Counted from the first letter of the stretch, positions 54,044 to 63,242 are shown. The stretch is 64,000 nt of DNA from Breznakia pachnodae (GCF_030814225.1 NZ_JAUSUR010000004.1:1-64000); one strand, 5' to 3'. The notes: a model not told the origin generated them from the letters alone. A program made the numbers and translations.

Positions 54044-54052
54044 ATGAATCAA

Positions 54053-54130
54053 TCATTCATATTGAAAATCAAACTGAAAGTTTTCATTATCTTCATCAAC
54101 GATATCTTCTATTATTAAGAAATCTTCCAT
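54053..54130 (-). CDS. Short acidic peptide, putative precursor
   Basis: 25 codons, ATG at 54130 behind AAAAGGAGGTAA with nine-base spacing, stop TGA at 54053. The peptide has ten Asp/Glu and no Lys or Arg. The C-terminus NFQFDFQYE alternates aromatic residues (Phe18, Phe20, Phe22, Tyr24) with polar ones. It is the first gene of the cluster, 17 bases behind which the SPASM enzyme region begins after a hairpin. Size, position and the aromatic pattern fit a radical-SAM-modified precursor or scaffold. Too short for routine gene callers. Confidence 0.7.
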   Translation of the reverse strand: MEDFLIIEDIVDEDNENFQFDFQYE

Positions 54131-54152
54131 TATAGTTTACCTCCTTTTTTAT

Positions 54153-54181
54153 ATTGTAAGCCCTTACATTATAAAAATCAA
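54153..54181 (-). promoter_or_regulatory. Promoter of the biosynthetic cluster with overlapping operator dyad
   Basis: Minus-strand TTGATT (54176-54181), 17 bases, TACAAT (54153-54158). The perfect dyad TGTAAG-CC-CTTACA (54155-54168) overlaps the -10, as a repressor site would. The -10 lies 23 bases before the start codon of the acidic peptide. Confidence 0.65.
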
Positions 54182-54392
54182 TATACTTTTTTCTTAAGAA
54201 AATCAAGAAAATGAGAAAAGCGAAATGAGAAAGTCCACATTTTCATTCTTCATTTTCATTTTTTTATAGCCATTTTTATAGATAATGCTGCAGAGTATTT
54301 ACTTTGATATTTGCAATTACTCGTTTTGTGAACCCCCTCCACAATCCTCATCACTATATTAATATATGCTAAGTTTTAAGTTATTATAATTT

Positions 54393-55739
54393 CTATTTAG
54401 TTTCTTTACTTTTCAACACTATATTTACTTCAATGTTATTATCATCAAAACTATCGACTTCAATTCTATCTACATAGTTTCTTAGAAAATCTCTTTTCTT
54501 CGAATAATCAAAATCCTTCCATTTTATATTATTTTTAGATTGTTGATTAATCAAATCTACTAATTCCATTCTTTTCTTTAGTAGCTCATGTTCCTTATTA
54601 CGATGATACTCTTCATTTATTAGAGAATTAATAAGATTTTCATCATTCTCATCTATCAGATGTTGCACATTCTCTAGTTTCTTTTGATTCTCACTCGCAG
54701 GAGTTGCCTCTAATAACTGAACGATAATTACATCTAAATCATATTGTATTGACTCATATAACTTTTTGTGATTAATTCTTTTTTTGCAACACGGACAGTA
54801 GTAGTATAAATATACGTTTTTACTTTTTCCATTTTTTGCAGGCTGTGCTTTCATTTCTGTGTCACATATTTTACAATATACATACCTTTTAAAATCATAT
54901 TTATACTTATTTATTGCCTTGTATCGCTTTTGCAGATCCCTTTGAACTGCATAAAACAATTCTTCTGAAATAAGTTTTGGCGTATGATTTTTTATTACTA
55001 ATTTAGGATTTCGTAACGTATTTTGATATGTTCCAATATAGATTTTATTCTTAACTAAGGTTAACAAAACATCTTCATTCCAATGATCTTTTAAATAATG
55101 ATTTGAATTTAACCATGCCAACATTTTTCGAATTCCTAATTTCTCATCATGTATTTTCTCAAATATATACCTTACCTTCGGTGCAATTTCCTCATCAAGC
55201 ATCAAAGGTGCTGATCCAAATTCATTATGAATCCTCTTATACCCTAATGGGATAATAGATTTAGGATAATTCCCCTTTTCTGCACTTGTTTTTAGAGATG
55301 CTGATGTTCTTTCACTTGTTCTCTCACTTTCATATTGGTTATCCACTCCTTTTCTTCTTATATTTGCTCTTCCATCAGCTGTTGTGAAATCCAGAGTATT
55401 TTCTGTCGAGGATACTACATTTACATTATGTTTATGAAACAAGATAAATAGTTGTTCTGTTTTCACACTATTCCTAACTAAGCGATCTAATTTCCATATA
55501 AATATATTTGCTATTTTATCTTCCTTTACTAACTGTATCATCTCATTATAATCTTTTCTAACCACATTTTTTTGAAATGCTGATTTGCCTTCATCAATAA
55601 AGAACTTATCTATTGTCATTTGTTGTACTTCAGCAGTTCTAATTACTGTTAACTCTTGGTTAGCAATTGAAAAACCTCTAACTTGCTCCTCTGTTGAAAC
55701 TCTTAGATACGCAACATTCATCCTTCCGTTTTCATCCAT
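54393..55739 (-). CDS. Large serine recombinase
   Basis: 448 residues from the ATG at 55739 (GGGAGGA upstream). The resolvase domain has the nucleophile in AYLRVSTEEQ (Ser15) and IFIWKLDRLVRN. A recombinase domain with KGNYPKSIIPLGYKR and a zinc ribbon (YCKICDTEM...YYYCPCCKKR), then a coiled-coil C-terminus follow. This is the TnpX/Tn4451-to-ICE type that integrates and excises mobile elements. It is the third gene of a unit with topoisomerase III and lies 212 bases from the biosynthetic promoter; attachment sites usually lie close to such genes, but I could not identify one. Confidence 0.92.
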   Translation of the reverse strand: MDENGRMNVAYLRVSTEEQVRGFSIANQELTVIRTAEVQQMTIDKFFIDEGKSAFQKNVVRKDYNEMIQLVKEDKIANIFIWKLDRLVRNSVKTEQLFILFHKHNVNVVSSTENTLDFTTADGRANIRRKGVDNQYESERTSERTSASLKTSAEKGNYPKSIIPLGYKRIHNEFGSAPLMLDEEIAPKVRYIFEKIHDEKLGIRKMLAWLNSNHYLKDHWNEDVLLTLVKNKIYIGTYQNTLRNPKLVIKNHTPKLISEELFYAVQRDLQKRYKAINKYKYDFKRYVYCKICDTEMKAQPAKNGKSKNVYLYYYCPCCKKRINHKKLYESIQYDLDVIIVQLLEATPASENQKKLENVQHLIDENDENLINSLINEEYHRNKEHELLKKRMELVDLINQQSKNNIKWKDFDYSKKRDFLRNYVDRIEVDSFDDNNIEVNIVLKSKETK

Positions 55740-55923
55740 CAATTTTGTCCTCCCTGTTCATATGTTTATCATCTTCTGATAAATCATTTAAGGATGATGG
55801 AGGGAATTCATTAGTTACTTTAACAAATACAGGACAATAATTTAAGTGGAGAAGACATACTAGCATAAAAAAAACAGAGACAAATTTTAACAGCTGCTTC
55901 TGTTTCTCGTTATTAATCATCCT
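55732..55923 (-). CDS. Small membrane-anchored protein between topoisomerase and recombinase genes
   Basis: 63 residues; the ATG at 55923 overlaps the topoisomerase stop (ATGA) and its end overlaps the recombinase start by eight bases. A basic N-terminus and one hydrophobic segment (LLKFVSVFFMLVCLLHLNY) lead to an acidic tail. The two overlaps make it a real, coupled gene. Function unknown. Confidence 0.65.
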   Translation of the reverse strand, partial: RMINNEKQKQLLKFVSVFFMLVCLLHLNYCPVFVKVTNEFPPSSLNDLSEDDKHMNREDKIDG

Positions 55924-58045
55924 AAATTTTTCTAAGATTTGCATATTTACCATTAAGTACAAGTTCAAATTCTGCTGGATATTTTTTTCCTAATTTACTT
56001 TTAATATTAAACTCCACAGACTTCCCTGCTAGTAGTTGAGTTACCTTATTGCTTGTTAACTTTAAAGTATTATCAAAGTACTTAACATTTTCAAATAATC
56101 GAAAGTCACATCCACTATCATCCTTACTATACTTTTCACAATACCAAGTTGTTTTACCTTCTATTACATTAGATCCACATAAAGGGCATTTACCTACTAT
56201 TATTTTGTTTGGCTTACTCGCAGTGATTGATACATTCTTGTATGCACTATCCATGTGAGAGCGAAATTCATTAACTACAGACTTTTGCAAATCATTAACA
56301 TCTCTTGTTCCATTTTTTATATCTTCCTGTATCAACCACCACAATGCAGTTAAATCAGCTGTTTTAATTCCATCCGGTAGTAAATCATAGAATTCTCTAC
56401 CTAATGTAGTAGAAATAATTGAATTACCTTTCATTTCTAAAAATTTTCTCTTTAATAGCAATTCAATAATTGCACCTCTTGTCGCTACTGTGCCAATCGA
56501 TCCATTTTCTCCCTTAACTCCCTTATCCTTTTCCTTCAATATATTTCTAATTTTCTCATCTGATACATATTTGGCTATACTACTTAGATCACTGTTAAGA
56601 GATGCAGGTGTATATCTTTTTAAGGGTTTCGTTTCTTTTTCGATAATTTCATAATCTTTAGATGCAAAATCATATATTCCTTCTTCAACAAATATTTCAT
56701 GATTTTCTTGGTCCGATTTATTTGAAAAGTATTTTTTATAACCACTGTCTACTACCCTACTTTCTTTATAAACAAATACACCTGTTTTATATGGTAGTTT
56801 AAATTCTGATTCTTCAATTTTCTCTGTAGGTAAAAATTGCATTGCATATCTTTCAACAATTGCAACATACACATTTCTTTCCGCTTCAGTGAACTTACTA
56901 ATATCAAGTTTAATGTTTTGAGGAATGATTGCATGGTGCGCTGAAACATTTTCACTACTGAAGCACTTTGATTTTATAGAATAATCTAACGGTAATGAGC
57001 TATTCACATTACTTAACGCTACTGCTAATACACCTGGTGCTTTCTCGTAGAATTCGTCACTTAAATATTGGCAATCACTTCGATTATAAGTAATTGCTTT
57101 GTATTTATCTCTAAGTGACTGAGTAATATCAAGCGTTTGCTTAATTCCATATCCATATTTTTTATTCATATCACTCTGCAATTTTGTAAGATTATAAGGT
57201 AGAGGTGGAGCATTTTTCTTTGGCTTGTTTGTTACTTCTACTTCGCCTTTGAAATCGGTCAGCCCGTTAATGATATCACTATAAAATGATTTGTCTGTAA
57301 CTAATTGTTCAGTATCGTTTTCTTTATTAAATTTAAACTTTGCTATTACATCAGAATAACTATTACTATTCGAAGTCAGATTCATTTTTAGCATCAATTC
57401 ATAATAACGTTGTTTTTCATGATTTTCTATTGCTCTGTCCCTACTTACAACCAACCCCAATGTTGGTGTTTGTACTCTACCTGTTGATATGTTAGATAAC
57501 CCTAATTTCAAACTTGCTAATCTTGTTTCATTAATACCAAAAGCCAAATCAGCCATTTGTCTGGCATATGCTGCTAATCCTAATTTTCGAAATTCTTGAT
57601 TATCCTTTAGCACTTGAAATTCCTTCTTTATATTTTCAGGAATATTATCATTTATAAGAACTCGATATACCTTCCCTTTGTAACTGAAATAATCTAAAAT
57701 TTCATCAATTAAAAGTTGTCCTTCATCATCTGGATCCCCTGCATGAATGACTTCATCACTTTCTTTTAATAATTTACCAATAAGTGCCAATCTTTTTCTT
57801 TTATAGCCTTCGTTGTCTGGTACCCTTTTCCAATTCTCAAAGTATATTGGTAAATCATTTATGTTCCATGTTTTATATTTCTCATCATATACTTGTGGAT
57901 CTGCTAACGTTAACAAATGCCCATATGCTGAGACAATGGCATAATCATTCCCATATATTACATCATTTCTTTCTTCTTTTCTATCTAAAATGGCATTAGC
58001 TATATCTTTTGCTAATGCTGGCTTTTCTGCTATTACTAGTTTCAT
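55922..58045 (-). CDS. topB: DNA topoisomerase III (type IA)
   Basis: 707 residues. Toprim acids: Glu7 in VIAEKPA and DPDDEGQ (Asp104, Asp106, Glu108). The active-site tyrosine is Tyr320 in ITYNRSDCQYL. STGRVQTPTLG and a C-terminal zinc-ribbon segment (CPLCGSNVIEGKTTWYCEKY...GCDFRLF) complete the family pattern. Topoisomerase III genes are a standard part of conjugative elements in Bacillota. It is followed by overlapping small and recombinase genes. Confidence 0.95.
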   Translation of the reverse strand: MKLVIAEKPALAKDIANAILDRKEERNDVIYGNDYAIVSAYGHLLTLADPQVYDEKYKTWNINDLPIYFENWKRVPDNEGYKRKRLALIGKLLKESDEVIHAGDPDDEGQLLIDEILDYFSYKGKVYRVLINDNIPENIKKEFQVLKDNQEFRKLGLAAYARQMADLAFGINETRLASLKLGLSNISTGRVQTPTLGLVVSRDRAIENHEKQRYYELMLKMNLTSNSNSYSDVIAKFKFNKENDTEQLVTDKSFYSDIINGLTDFKGEVEVTNKPKKNAPPLPYNLTKLQSDMNKKYGYGIKQTLDITQSLRDKYKAITYNRSDCQYLSDEFYEKAPGVLAVALSNVNSSLPLDYSIKSKCFSSENVSAHHAIIPQNIKLDISKFTEAERNVYVAIVERYAMQFLPTEKIEESEFKLPYKTGVFVYKESRVVDSGYKKYFSNKSDQENHEIFVEEGIYDFASKDYEIIEKETKPLKRYTPASLNSDLSSIAKYVSDEKIRNILKEKDKGVKGENGSIGTVATRGAIIELLLKRKFLEMKGNSIISTTLGREFYDLLPDGIKTADLTALWWLIQEDIKNGTRDVNDLQKSVVNEFRSHMDSAYKNVSITASKPNKIIVGKCPLCGSNVIEGKTTWYCEKYSKDDSGCDFRLFENVKYFDNTLKLTSNKVTQLLAGKSVEFNIKSKLGKKYPAEFELVLNGKYANLRKI

Positions 58046-58066
58046 ATTACCTCCGTTAATTTACTA

Positions 58067-58093
58067 TAAAAAAAGATGGAAATTTCACCATCT
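58067..58093 (-). terminator. Intrinsic terminator between the 468-residue gene and topB
   Basis: AGATGG-TGAAATTT-CCATCT followed by seven T on the minus strand. Confidence 0.75.
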
Positions 58094-58119
58094 CTTCCTC
58101 TTATTTCGCTAGTTGATTT

Positions 58120-59526
58120 CTACTTCTCTATATTATTATCTTCCAGTTGCATCAGCCTAAGTTTTTTTTGCTTTGTACTTAATTCTTCTATTAAGATATC
58201 TATTTTTATTTTCCAAATTTCTTTTTGCTGACTTGTGACTTGCTTTGCATAATAATAAAGATTCGAAAGTATCGTTTCTAAATTTCTTAGAACAAAATCA
58301 TTTTGCATATGTTCAATATCATTAATTATATCATTTAAATAGTCTATGACTACATCTTCATTTAGCACACCACGCTTGAATACCTCAATGTATTTATTTC
58401 CAAAATTGGTCTCTTTATATCCAGAAATATTACCAATGTAATAGGCAAACCTTCCATCATCTGTATTTAATTTGTTACTCTTCTGCATTGCCAAGACTTT
58501 TGAAGATAAAATATCTTTGACTATGTCAAGTAAAACCTTTTGCTGATCAACTGTTAATTTACTAATATATACACGAATATTATTTATGAGTTCAACTGTC
58601 TTAAATATGAACTCTTTTTTTATTTCATCATCACTATCCTCCAATGTATACCTAAAGTTCAATATGGAATTTATAACTTCCTGAATTGATTTATTTTCTT
58701 CAATGAGATATTTATTATCTATATATTTTTTCTTTGCATTTTCCAACTTCTTATTATATCCAAATTCATCAATTTTACATTCCAATAAAAAAGCATATTC
58801 CAAGAAAGGATAATACAATTTTGAATCACTATAATCACTAAAGTTTCTTATGAATGTATCATTCTCATATGAATATTCACTTATATATGCATCGCCTGAA
58901 AGATTATTATTAGTGTAAATATAATAAGAATAATCATTAGCATCAAACAATAAATACTTTGATAACTCATTAATCAAATCTGCTCTTATAATATTTATAA
59001 AACTTCTGCCAATGTCAGCAAACCTCACTTCTAATGATCTATTAGTAGATGAATTTGAAAAATGTATAATTTTATTTGTTTCATCTAAAAACAGATAATA
59101 AAGTTCATAACCAACAACTCTCTGCTTATAGATAAAAAGATAATTGTTATTTTGAACAGGAAATAAATAGTGTATTCTTTCTTCAATAAGCAGCGTTATC
59201 GGTCCATTTGTAAACTTTGAAATTTGATTTTTTTCTAAAATTGAATATAAAACCGCCATCATTACTTGAGATATCGTTAATTGTAATGACTTTGAAAGTT
59301 CTTCAATTTCTCTTATAACCCTTTTGTCAAGATATAAGGATACATTAATTTTGTCACTAATGGAATTTAATACATACTTATTTGCTAAATTCAGTTTTGC
59401 GTTACTCATATTAAAATCGTGAATAAACTTAGTTACCTCATCACTAATGTTTATTGATCGACTTGAAGCCCATTTTCTAACCACAATCATTAATTCTTCA
59501 CTAACTACATATGTCTTTGATTTCAT
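58120..59526 (-). CDS. Mobile-element protein with RHH-like segment, unknown
   Basis: 468 residues, Ile/Asn/Lys-rich. A segment at about 53-95 (KINVSLYLDKRVIREIEELSKSLQLTISQVMMAVLYSILEKN) looks like a ribbon-helix-helix DNA-binding unit: a short strand and two helices. The rest is largely helical and shows no motif I recognise. AAAGGAG precedes the ATG. Between a terminator and other element genes, it may be an element regulator or mobilisation protein. Confidence 0.6.
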   Translation of the reverse strand: MKSKTYVVSEELMIVVRKWASSRSINISDEVTKFIHDFNMSNAKLNLANKYVLNSISDKINVSLYLDKRVIREIEELSKSLQLTISQVMMAVLYSILEKNQISKFTNGPITLLIEERIHYLFPVQNNNYLFIYKQRVVGYELYYLFLDETNKIIHFSNSSTNRSLEVRFADIGRSFINIIRADLINELSKYLLFDANDYSYYIYTNNNLSGDAYISEYSYENDTFIRNFSDYSDSKLYYPFLEYAFLLECKIDEFGYNKKLENAKKKYIDNKYLIEENKSIQEVINSILNFRYTLEDSDDEIKKEFIFKTVELINNIRVYISKLTVDQQKVLLDIVKDILSSKVLAMQKSNKLNTDDGRFAYYIGNISGYKETNFGNKYIEVFKRGVLNEDVVIDYLNDIINDIEHMQNDFVLRNLETILSNLYYYAKQVTSQQKEIWKIKIDILIEELSTKQKKLRLMQLEDNNIEK

Positions 59527-59642
59527 ACCATTCTCCTTTTGATAATACTTATATTATTAATAATAATACACTATTTTAAAGAAGTCAATTTTTTGAATCC
59601 ATTTTATATGTAATTGATTGCTCATCAACGAAGTTAAGCTCT

Positions 59643-60410
59643 CTAATTTATTTGTAATGGTTTTGCATTATACTTTACTTTGTATCTAATTATTTCTACA
59701 TCAATTTCACTGTCTACTGGTATTGATAAGGTATTCACTCTATCCTTAAAGTAGTTTTTTTCCTTCTCTAAACTGTTTAATAGATTTGCTAGAAATGTAG
59801 TTTCTTCTTTTGTTATTTTTCTTGACGCAGAAGTATAATCTATATACTCATTTATAAACCAACCATCATCAAAGTCTAGACTCGCTATACAACCTACAAC
59901 CTCACTATAATTGTTTCTATTGTGTTTGGTGTCACACAGTAGAGTGCTTTTCGAATATAGTGCATATATACGGTCATTTTCATTTTTGGTAAATGATAAC
60001 TCATATTCAGCTATGCACACTGATAAACTAAAATTAAAAGGCTCATCGCACATATATGATAAATACTCACAATCCCATCGTACAAATACTTTAGTCACAT
60101 CACTCATTTCTTCAAAAGAATTAAAAACTATTGGGATGCCTATTGTCTTTTTCCGTCCTTGCTTAGCTGCAATTTGCCATATCCTTTTATTGATATAAGG
60201 TTTTTTCACTATTTGATTATCATCAAATGGAATTATCTGATCACCTTTACTTGTTTCAATTATGACCTGTCCTTTTACTTCCTCTATTGCATGGCAAACA
60301 AATAAATCCATGATGATCCATAAAACATAATCATCTTTTCTATAATCTGGAAAAACTCTTTTTAACTCTTCAGTGTTCAAACTCCTTCTTTGTGGTATAT
60401 AATCATTCAT
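59643..60410 (-). CDS. Mobile-element protein, unknown
   Basis: 255 residues from the ATG at 60410, overlapping the membrane-protein gene by eight bases. Soluble, beta-rich in the first half (VIWIIMDLFVCHAIEEVKGQVIIETSKGDQIIPFD) with a C-terminal helical and strand part. No family recognised. The overlap places it in the same operon as the genes up to 64 kb. Confidence 0.6.
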   Translation of the reverse strand: MNDYIPQRRSLNTEELKRVFPDYRKDDYVLWIIMDLFVCHAIEEVKGQVIIETSKGDQIIPFDDNQIVKKPYINKRIWQIAAKQGRKKTIGIPIVFNSFEEMSDVTKVFVRWDCEYLSYMCDEPFNFSLSVCIAEYELSFTKNENDRIYALYSKSTLLCDTKHNRNNYSEVVGCIASLDFDDGWFINEYIDYTSASRKITKEETTFLANLLNSLEKEKNYFKDRVNTLSIPVDSEIDVEIIRYKVKYNAKPLQIN

Positions 60411-61617
60411 TTTCTTCACCACCCAAATTAAAAGATGGATATAGATCCATCTTTGTTTGCTTTATATGATTGCTCAAATTACACACAACTAAATGTACAT
60501 CAACCTTATGTAACGGCTTATCAATTACATGTTTGTAATTTTCGTTCCTAATTGATTCTTTCATAATCTCTTGCAGTTTTAGAAATGCCTCTTTATACTT
60601 CATATCGTCAAAATTCACAGTATCTCTATTATTATTCATAGTAAACAATACTTGCTTATTTGAATTTGCTAATAAATCGTTTGCAATATTACTTAACAAA
60701 ATAAAAGGGATTCTAATTTCCAATATATCTAACACTACGTCATCGTCAAGTTTGCTTTCTAATAAATCAGAGTATTGATTTTGATATTTAAATAAATCAT
60801 CAAGCATTGCATCCGCTGCTTTTAACAACATCTCCTGATTTACCTTTATATAATTCTCTTGCTCATCTGTTGTTAATTCTCCAGCTTCGTTTCTATATAG
60901 ATCCTCCAATTCACAATTATTAAAAATCATTTCCAAATATGATTCCAATAACCCAATTTCTTCTTTACTAAGTTTCAAAGTTGTATTGAATAATTTCTGT
61001 AAAATTACTTCTCTATTTTTAACTTGAATACTATCTCCAACCACTTCTGGCATTGAACACGTTTTTGACTTTTCCAAAACATAATATCCTTTTATTGTTG
61101 TATCATCTAAAACAATCGAAATATCATACTTCTTGTCATTTCGTACATCTATGATAAGCTTTATTACTTTACATATGATCCAAACAATTAGGAGCCACAA
61201 AACATGCAATAAATCATTAAACATATAAAATGTAATCAACACTCCAAAAAAAGATAAAATCATTACAATCATATCTATAGTTAAATAATGCACTATTATG
61301 TTTGTTTTTCTATTGGAAGCGCTATTTGACATCCATGTTAGAAAAGCAACAATCATAAGGATTGGTAACAGCAGAACAATAAACCTAATTACTGTCTTTT
61401 CATCAAAAGGGACAACTCCACCTTCCTGGATAAATGTTGTGCTTATGTGAATAGCCCCTAATACTCCAATCCAAAAACCAATTGCATATATTACATTTAA
61501 AATTCCTAAAAATAGTTTATCAATATCTCGAAATACTTGTGCTGTAAAGTAAAGCTTTTGTTCATCATTTTGTTCATTCCATTTATTTTTTATTTTATCT
61601 ACAATTTTTTTAATCAT
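60403..61617 (-). CDS. Membrane protein with cytosolic helical domain, mobile element
   Basis: 404 residues. Four hydrophobic helices at about 31-57, 78-100, 108-130 and 131-155 (the last WLLIVWIICKVIKLII), then about 240 soluble residues, mostly helical and acidic. It overlaps the ASCH-like gene by eight bases. Possibly part of the transfer or host-interaction module; no family recognised. Confidence 0.6.
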   Translation of the reverse strand: MIKKIVDKIKNKWNEQNDEQKLYFTAQVFRDIDKLFLGILNVIYAIGFWIGVLGAIHISTTFIQEGGVVPFDEKTVIRFIVLLLPILMIVAFLTWMSNSASNRKTNIIVHYLTIDMIVMILSFFGVLITFYMFNDLLHVLWLLIVWIICKVIKLIIDVRNDKKYDISIVLDDTTIKGYYVLEKSKTCSMPEVVGDSIQVKNREVILQKLFNTTLKLSKEEIGLLESYLEMIFNNCELEDLYRNEAGELTTDEQENYIKVNQEMLLKAADAMLDDLFKYQNQYSDLLESKLDDDVVLDILEIRIPFILLSNIANDLLANSNKQVLFTMNNNRDTVNFDDMKYKEAFLKLQEIMKESIRNENYKHVIDKPLHKVDVHLVVCNLSNHIKQTKMDLYPSFNLGGEENE

Positions 61618-62269
61618 TCTCTGTACCTCTCATTTCTGCATAACACATATTTTGTGGTGGTCTACTCATTACATTTCCTTTACTATCCAAAAATTCTGAT
61701 ATTTCTATAGACTTCTGGTATTCCTGTACATTGGCAAACCATAGAATATAATCGAAATCATGTGTTTCCCATCCGATTTTCTCAAGATAAGATATAAACT
61801 TTTTACTTGAAAACCAACCTTCATTTAAATTCGGTTTTAAGTTATTCATAAAACACCAGTCTAGATATAAGTTTTTTATGGCAAGATGCCTACATTTTGC
61901 ATAGTCACAATCAACACGATAACCTTCCTCTTTTTCTCTAATATAGCCAATTGGGAAAACAGTAAATAAATCTGCTTCTCCTACTATCTTTCCACTTCCA
62001 CCTTTGTTTTTTGTTTCATAGATATAGATTTTGGTTACTTCATTCATAGGCTCTTTATTCGTGCATGCTTGATGAAAATCATCATTTCTTAATTTCAACC
62101 AATTCTCACTAGTATTAAAGCGATAAAAAGACGCATACCACTCTGTTAAGCTAAATTCAGTTCTTGGATGCATATCTTTCAGGATCTTCTTTCTAAATTC
62201 ATACCACTTCTCTTTTGATAGTATCTGATGGGTATATGGTGGATTGATACTAATCATTATTGATTTCAT
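61610..62269 (-). CDS. ASCH-like domain protein
   Basis: 219 residues. ISINPPYTHQILSKEKWYEFRKKI is the ASCH-type start (ligand or RNA-binding beta barrel: I-x-P-x-Y-a-x-x-I-l-x-G-x-K-x-x-E-x-R), followed by the KIVGEADLFTVFPI strand. The C-terminal NLYLDWCFMNNLKPNLNEGWFSSKKFISYLEKIGW is shared with the protein at 63483-63998, so the two are paralogues. AGGAGGAG precedes the ATG. ASCH proteins bind nucleic acids or modified nucleosides; the role in the element is unknown. Confidence 0.7.
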   Translation of the reverse strand: MKSIMISINPPYTHQILSKEKWYEFRKKILKDMHPRTEFSLTEWYASFYRFNTSENWLKLRNDDFHQACTNKEPMNEVTKIYIYETKNKGGSGKIVGEADLFTVFPIGYIREKEEGYRVDCDYAKCRHLAIKNLYLDWCFMNNLKPNLNEGWFSSKKFISYLEKIGWETHDFDYILWFANVQEYQKSIEISEFLDSKGNVMSRPPQNMCYAEMRGTEND

Positions 62270-62816
62270 TTACATCACTCCTCCTATCTTTAGTTTTGAT
62301 CCAAGAACTGGGAACTTGGGCATTCTTGTTATCTGATATATCAAATTCTTCGTCATTACACACAAAATTCATAAATACTTCCTCACTAACAGTAATTGAT
62401 CTGCTTGAAGGTAAGTCTAAAATACTTCCAAGTTTTAGTTTCACATTATCACTTAATGTAGGATTATCACGGAGTGTACCTTCTAATACATCAATGGAAT
62501 AACTCACAACTTCAAAATGAATTCCGGAAAGTTTCTCCATGATAACTTTATTTGCCTGATTAAGCGATGGATTGATTTCAAATCCTTTTTCTAAATCGTA
62601 AGAAACGCTTATTACATCACATAAGTAATATTCTTCTCCATTGATTTCTATTGCAGTTTCTTCATCAAACAATTGTTCTTTTCCATCATCACTGGTAATA
62701 TGAAAAGCAATTGAAACCGTTGCACCCGTTACAAGCTGACCTTCAAATTTCTTTTCTCCAAAATAATTGAATTGATAGTCGTAACACAAAATTCCTTTTT
62801 CTTTATTATTTTCCAT
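62250..62816 (-). CDS. Mobile-element protein, unknown
   Basis: 188 residues, soluble and beta-rich at first (GILCYDYQFNYFGEKKFEGQLVTGATVSIAFHITSDDG), acidic overall, ending in a polar tail. It overlaps the ASCH-like gene by 20 bases. I do not recognise a family. Confidence 0.6.
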   Translation of the reverse strand: MENNKEKGILCYDYQFNYFGEKKFEGQLVTGATVSIAFHITSDDGKEQLFDEETAIEINGEEYYLCDVISVSYDLEKGFEINPSLNQANKVIMEKLSGIHFEVVSYSIDVLEGTLRDNPTLSDNVKLKLGSILDLPSSRSITVSEEVFMNFVCNDEEFDISDNKNAQVPSSWIKTKDRRSDVNEINND

Positions 62817-62819
62817 TTT

Positions 62820-63242
62820 CTAATATCCTTTCATCATCAGGTTCACGATTGCCTGATTCATTATCAAATCCTTTTTGAAGTATGGTTGATGAATAATGCT
62901 CCAACGCCCACCCTCTTCCACTCCAATTACTCCGATATATTTCTTTTCCTTCAGATAACCGAAATATTTGTTTAATATCAGTTCCTTCTTTTCAATTGGA
63001 ATTACAATCCAACTTTTGTGTACATACTTCATATTTTCTTCTGCCTGCAAGAACACTTTCTTGATATCCGTTAATTTAAATTCGAATGCATTTATTTGAA
63101 AGTTATCCTGGTACTTTTCAATTGTTACTAAATCCGAACAACCTTCTCGGATCTCACATTCAAATTGATGTTTAATTGCTCTGCCCTTCTGGTTGTAATA
63201 CTTCCAAAATAGATCTTTTAAATTCTTCTCAGTTAAAAACAT
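62820..63242 (-). CDS. PD-(D/E)XK-like nuclease protein
   Basis: 140 residues. REGCSDLVTIEKYQDNFQINAFEFKLTDIKK has the D-x(n)-E-x-K pattern of the restriction-endonuclease fold (Asp37, Glu54, Lys56). QAEENMKYVHKSWIVIPIEK is the following helix and strand typical of the fold. Such small nuclease-like proteins occur in Tn916-type and related elements. It could be a nuclease or a DNA-binding relic. AAGGAGGAA precedes the ATG. Confidence 0.65.
   Translation of the reverse strand: MFLTEKNLKDLFWKYYNQKGRAIKHQFECEIREGCSDLVTIEKYQDNFQINAFEFKLTDIKKVFLQAEENMKYVHKSWIVIPIEKKELILNKYFGYLKEKKYIGVIGVEEGGRWSIIHQPYFKKDLIMNQAIVNLMMKGY

Noticed and set aside
54182..54392. Attachment site of the serine recombinase
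   Set aside because: The region has A/T-rich imperfect repeats (GAAAATG/TCATTTTC) but no duplicated core visible within the window, so no site can be assigned.
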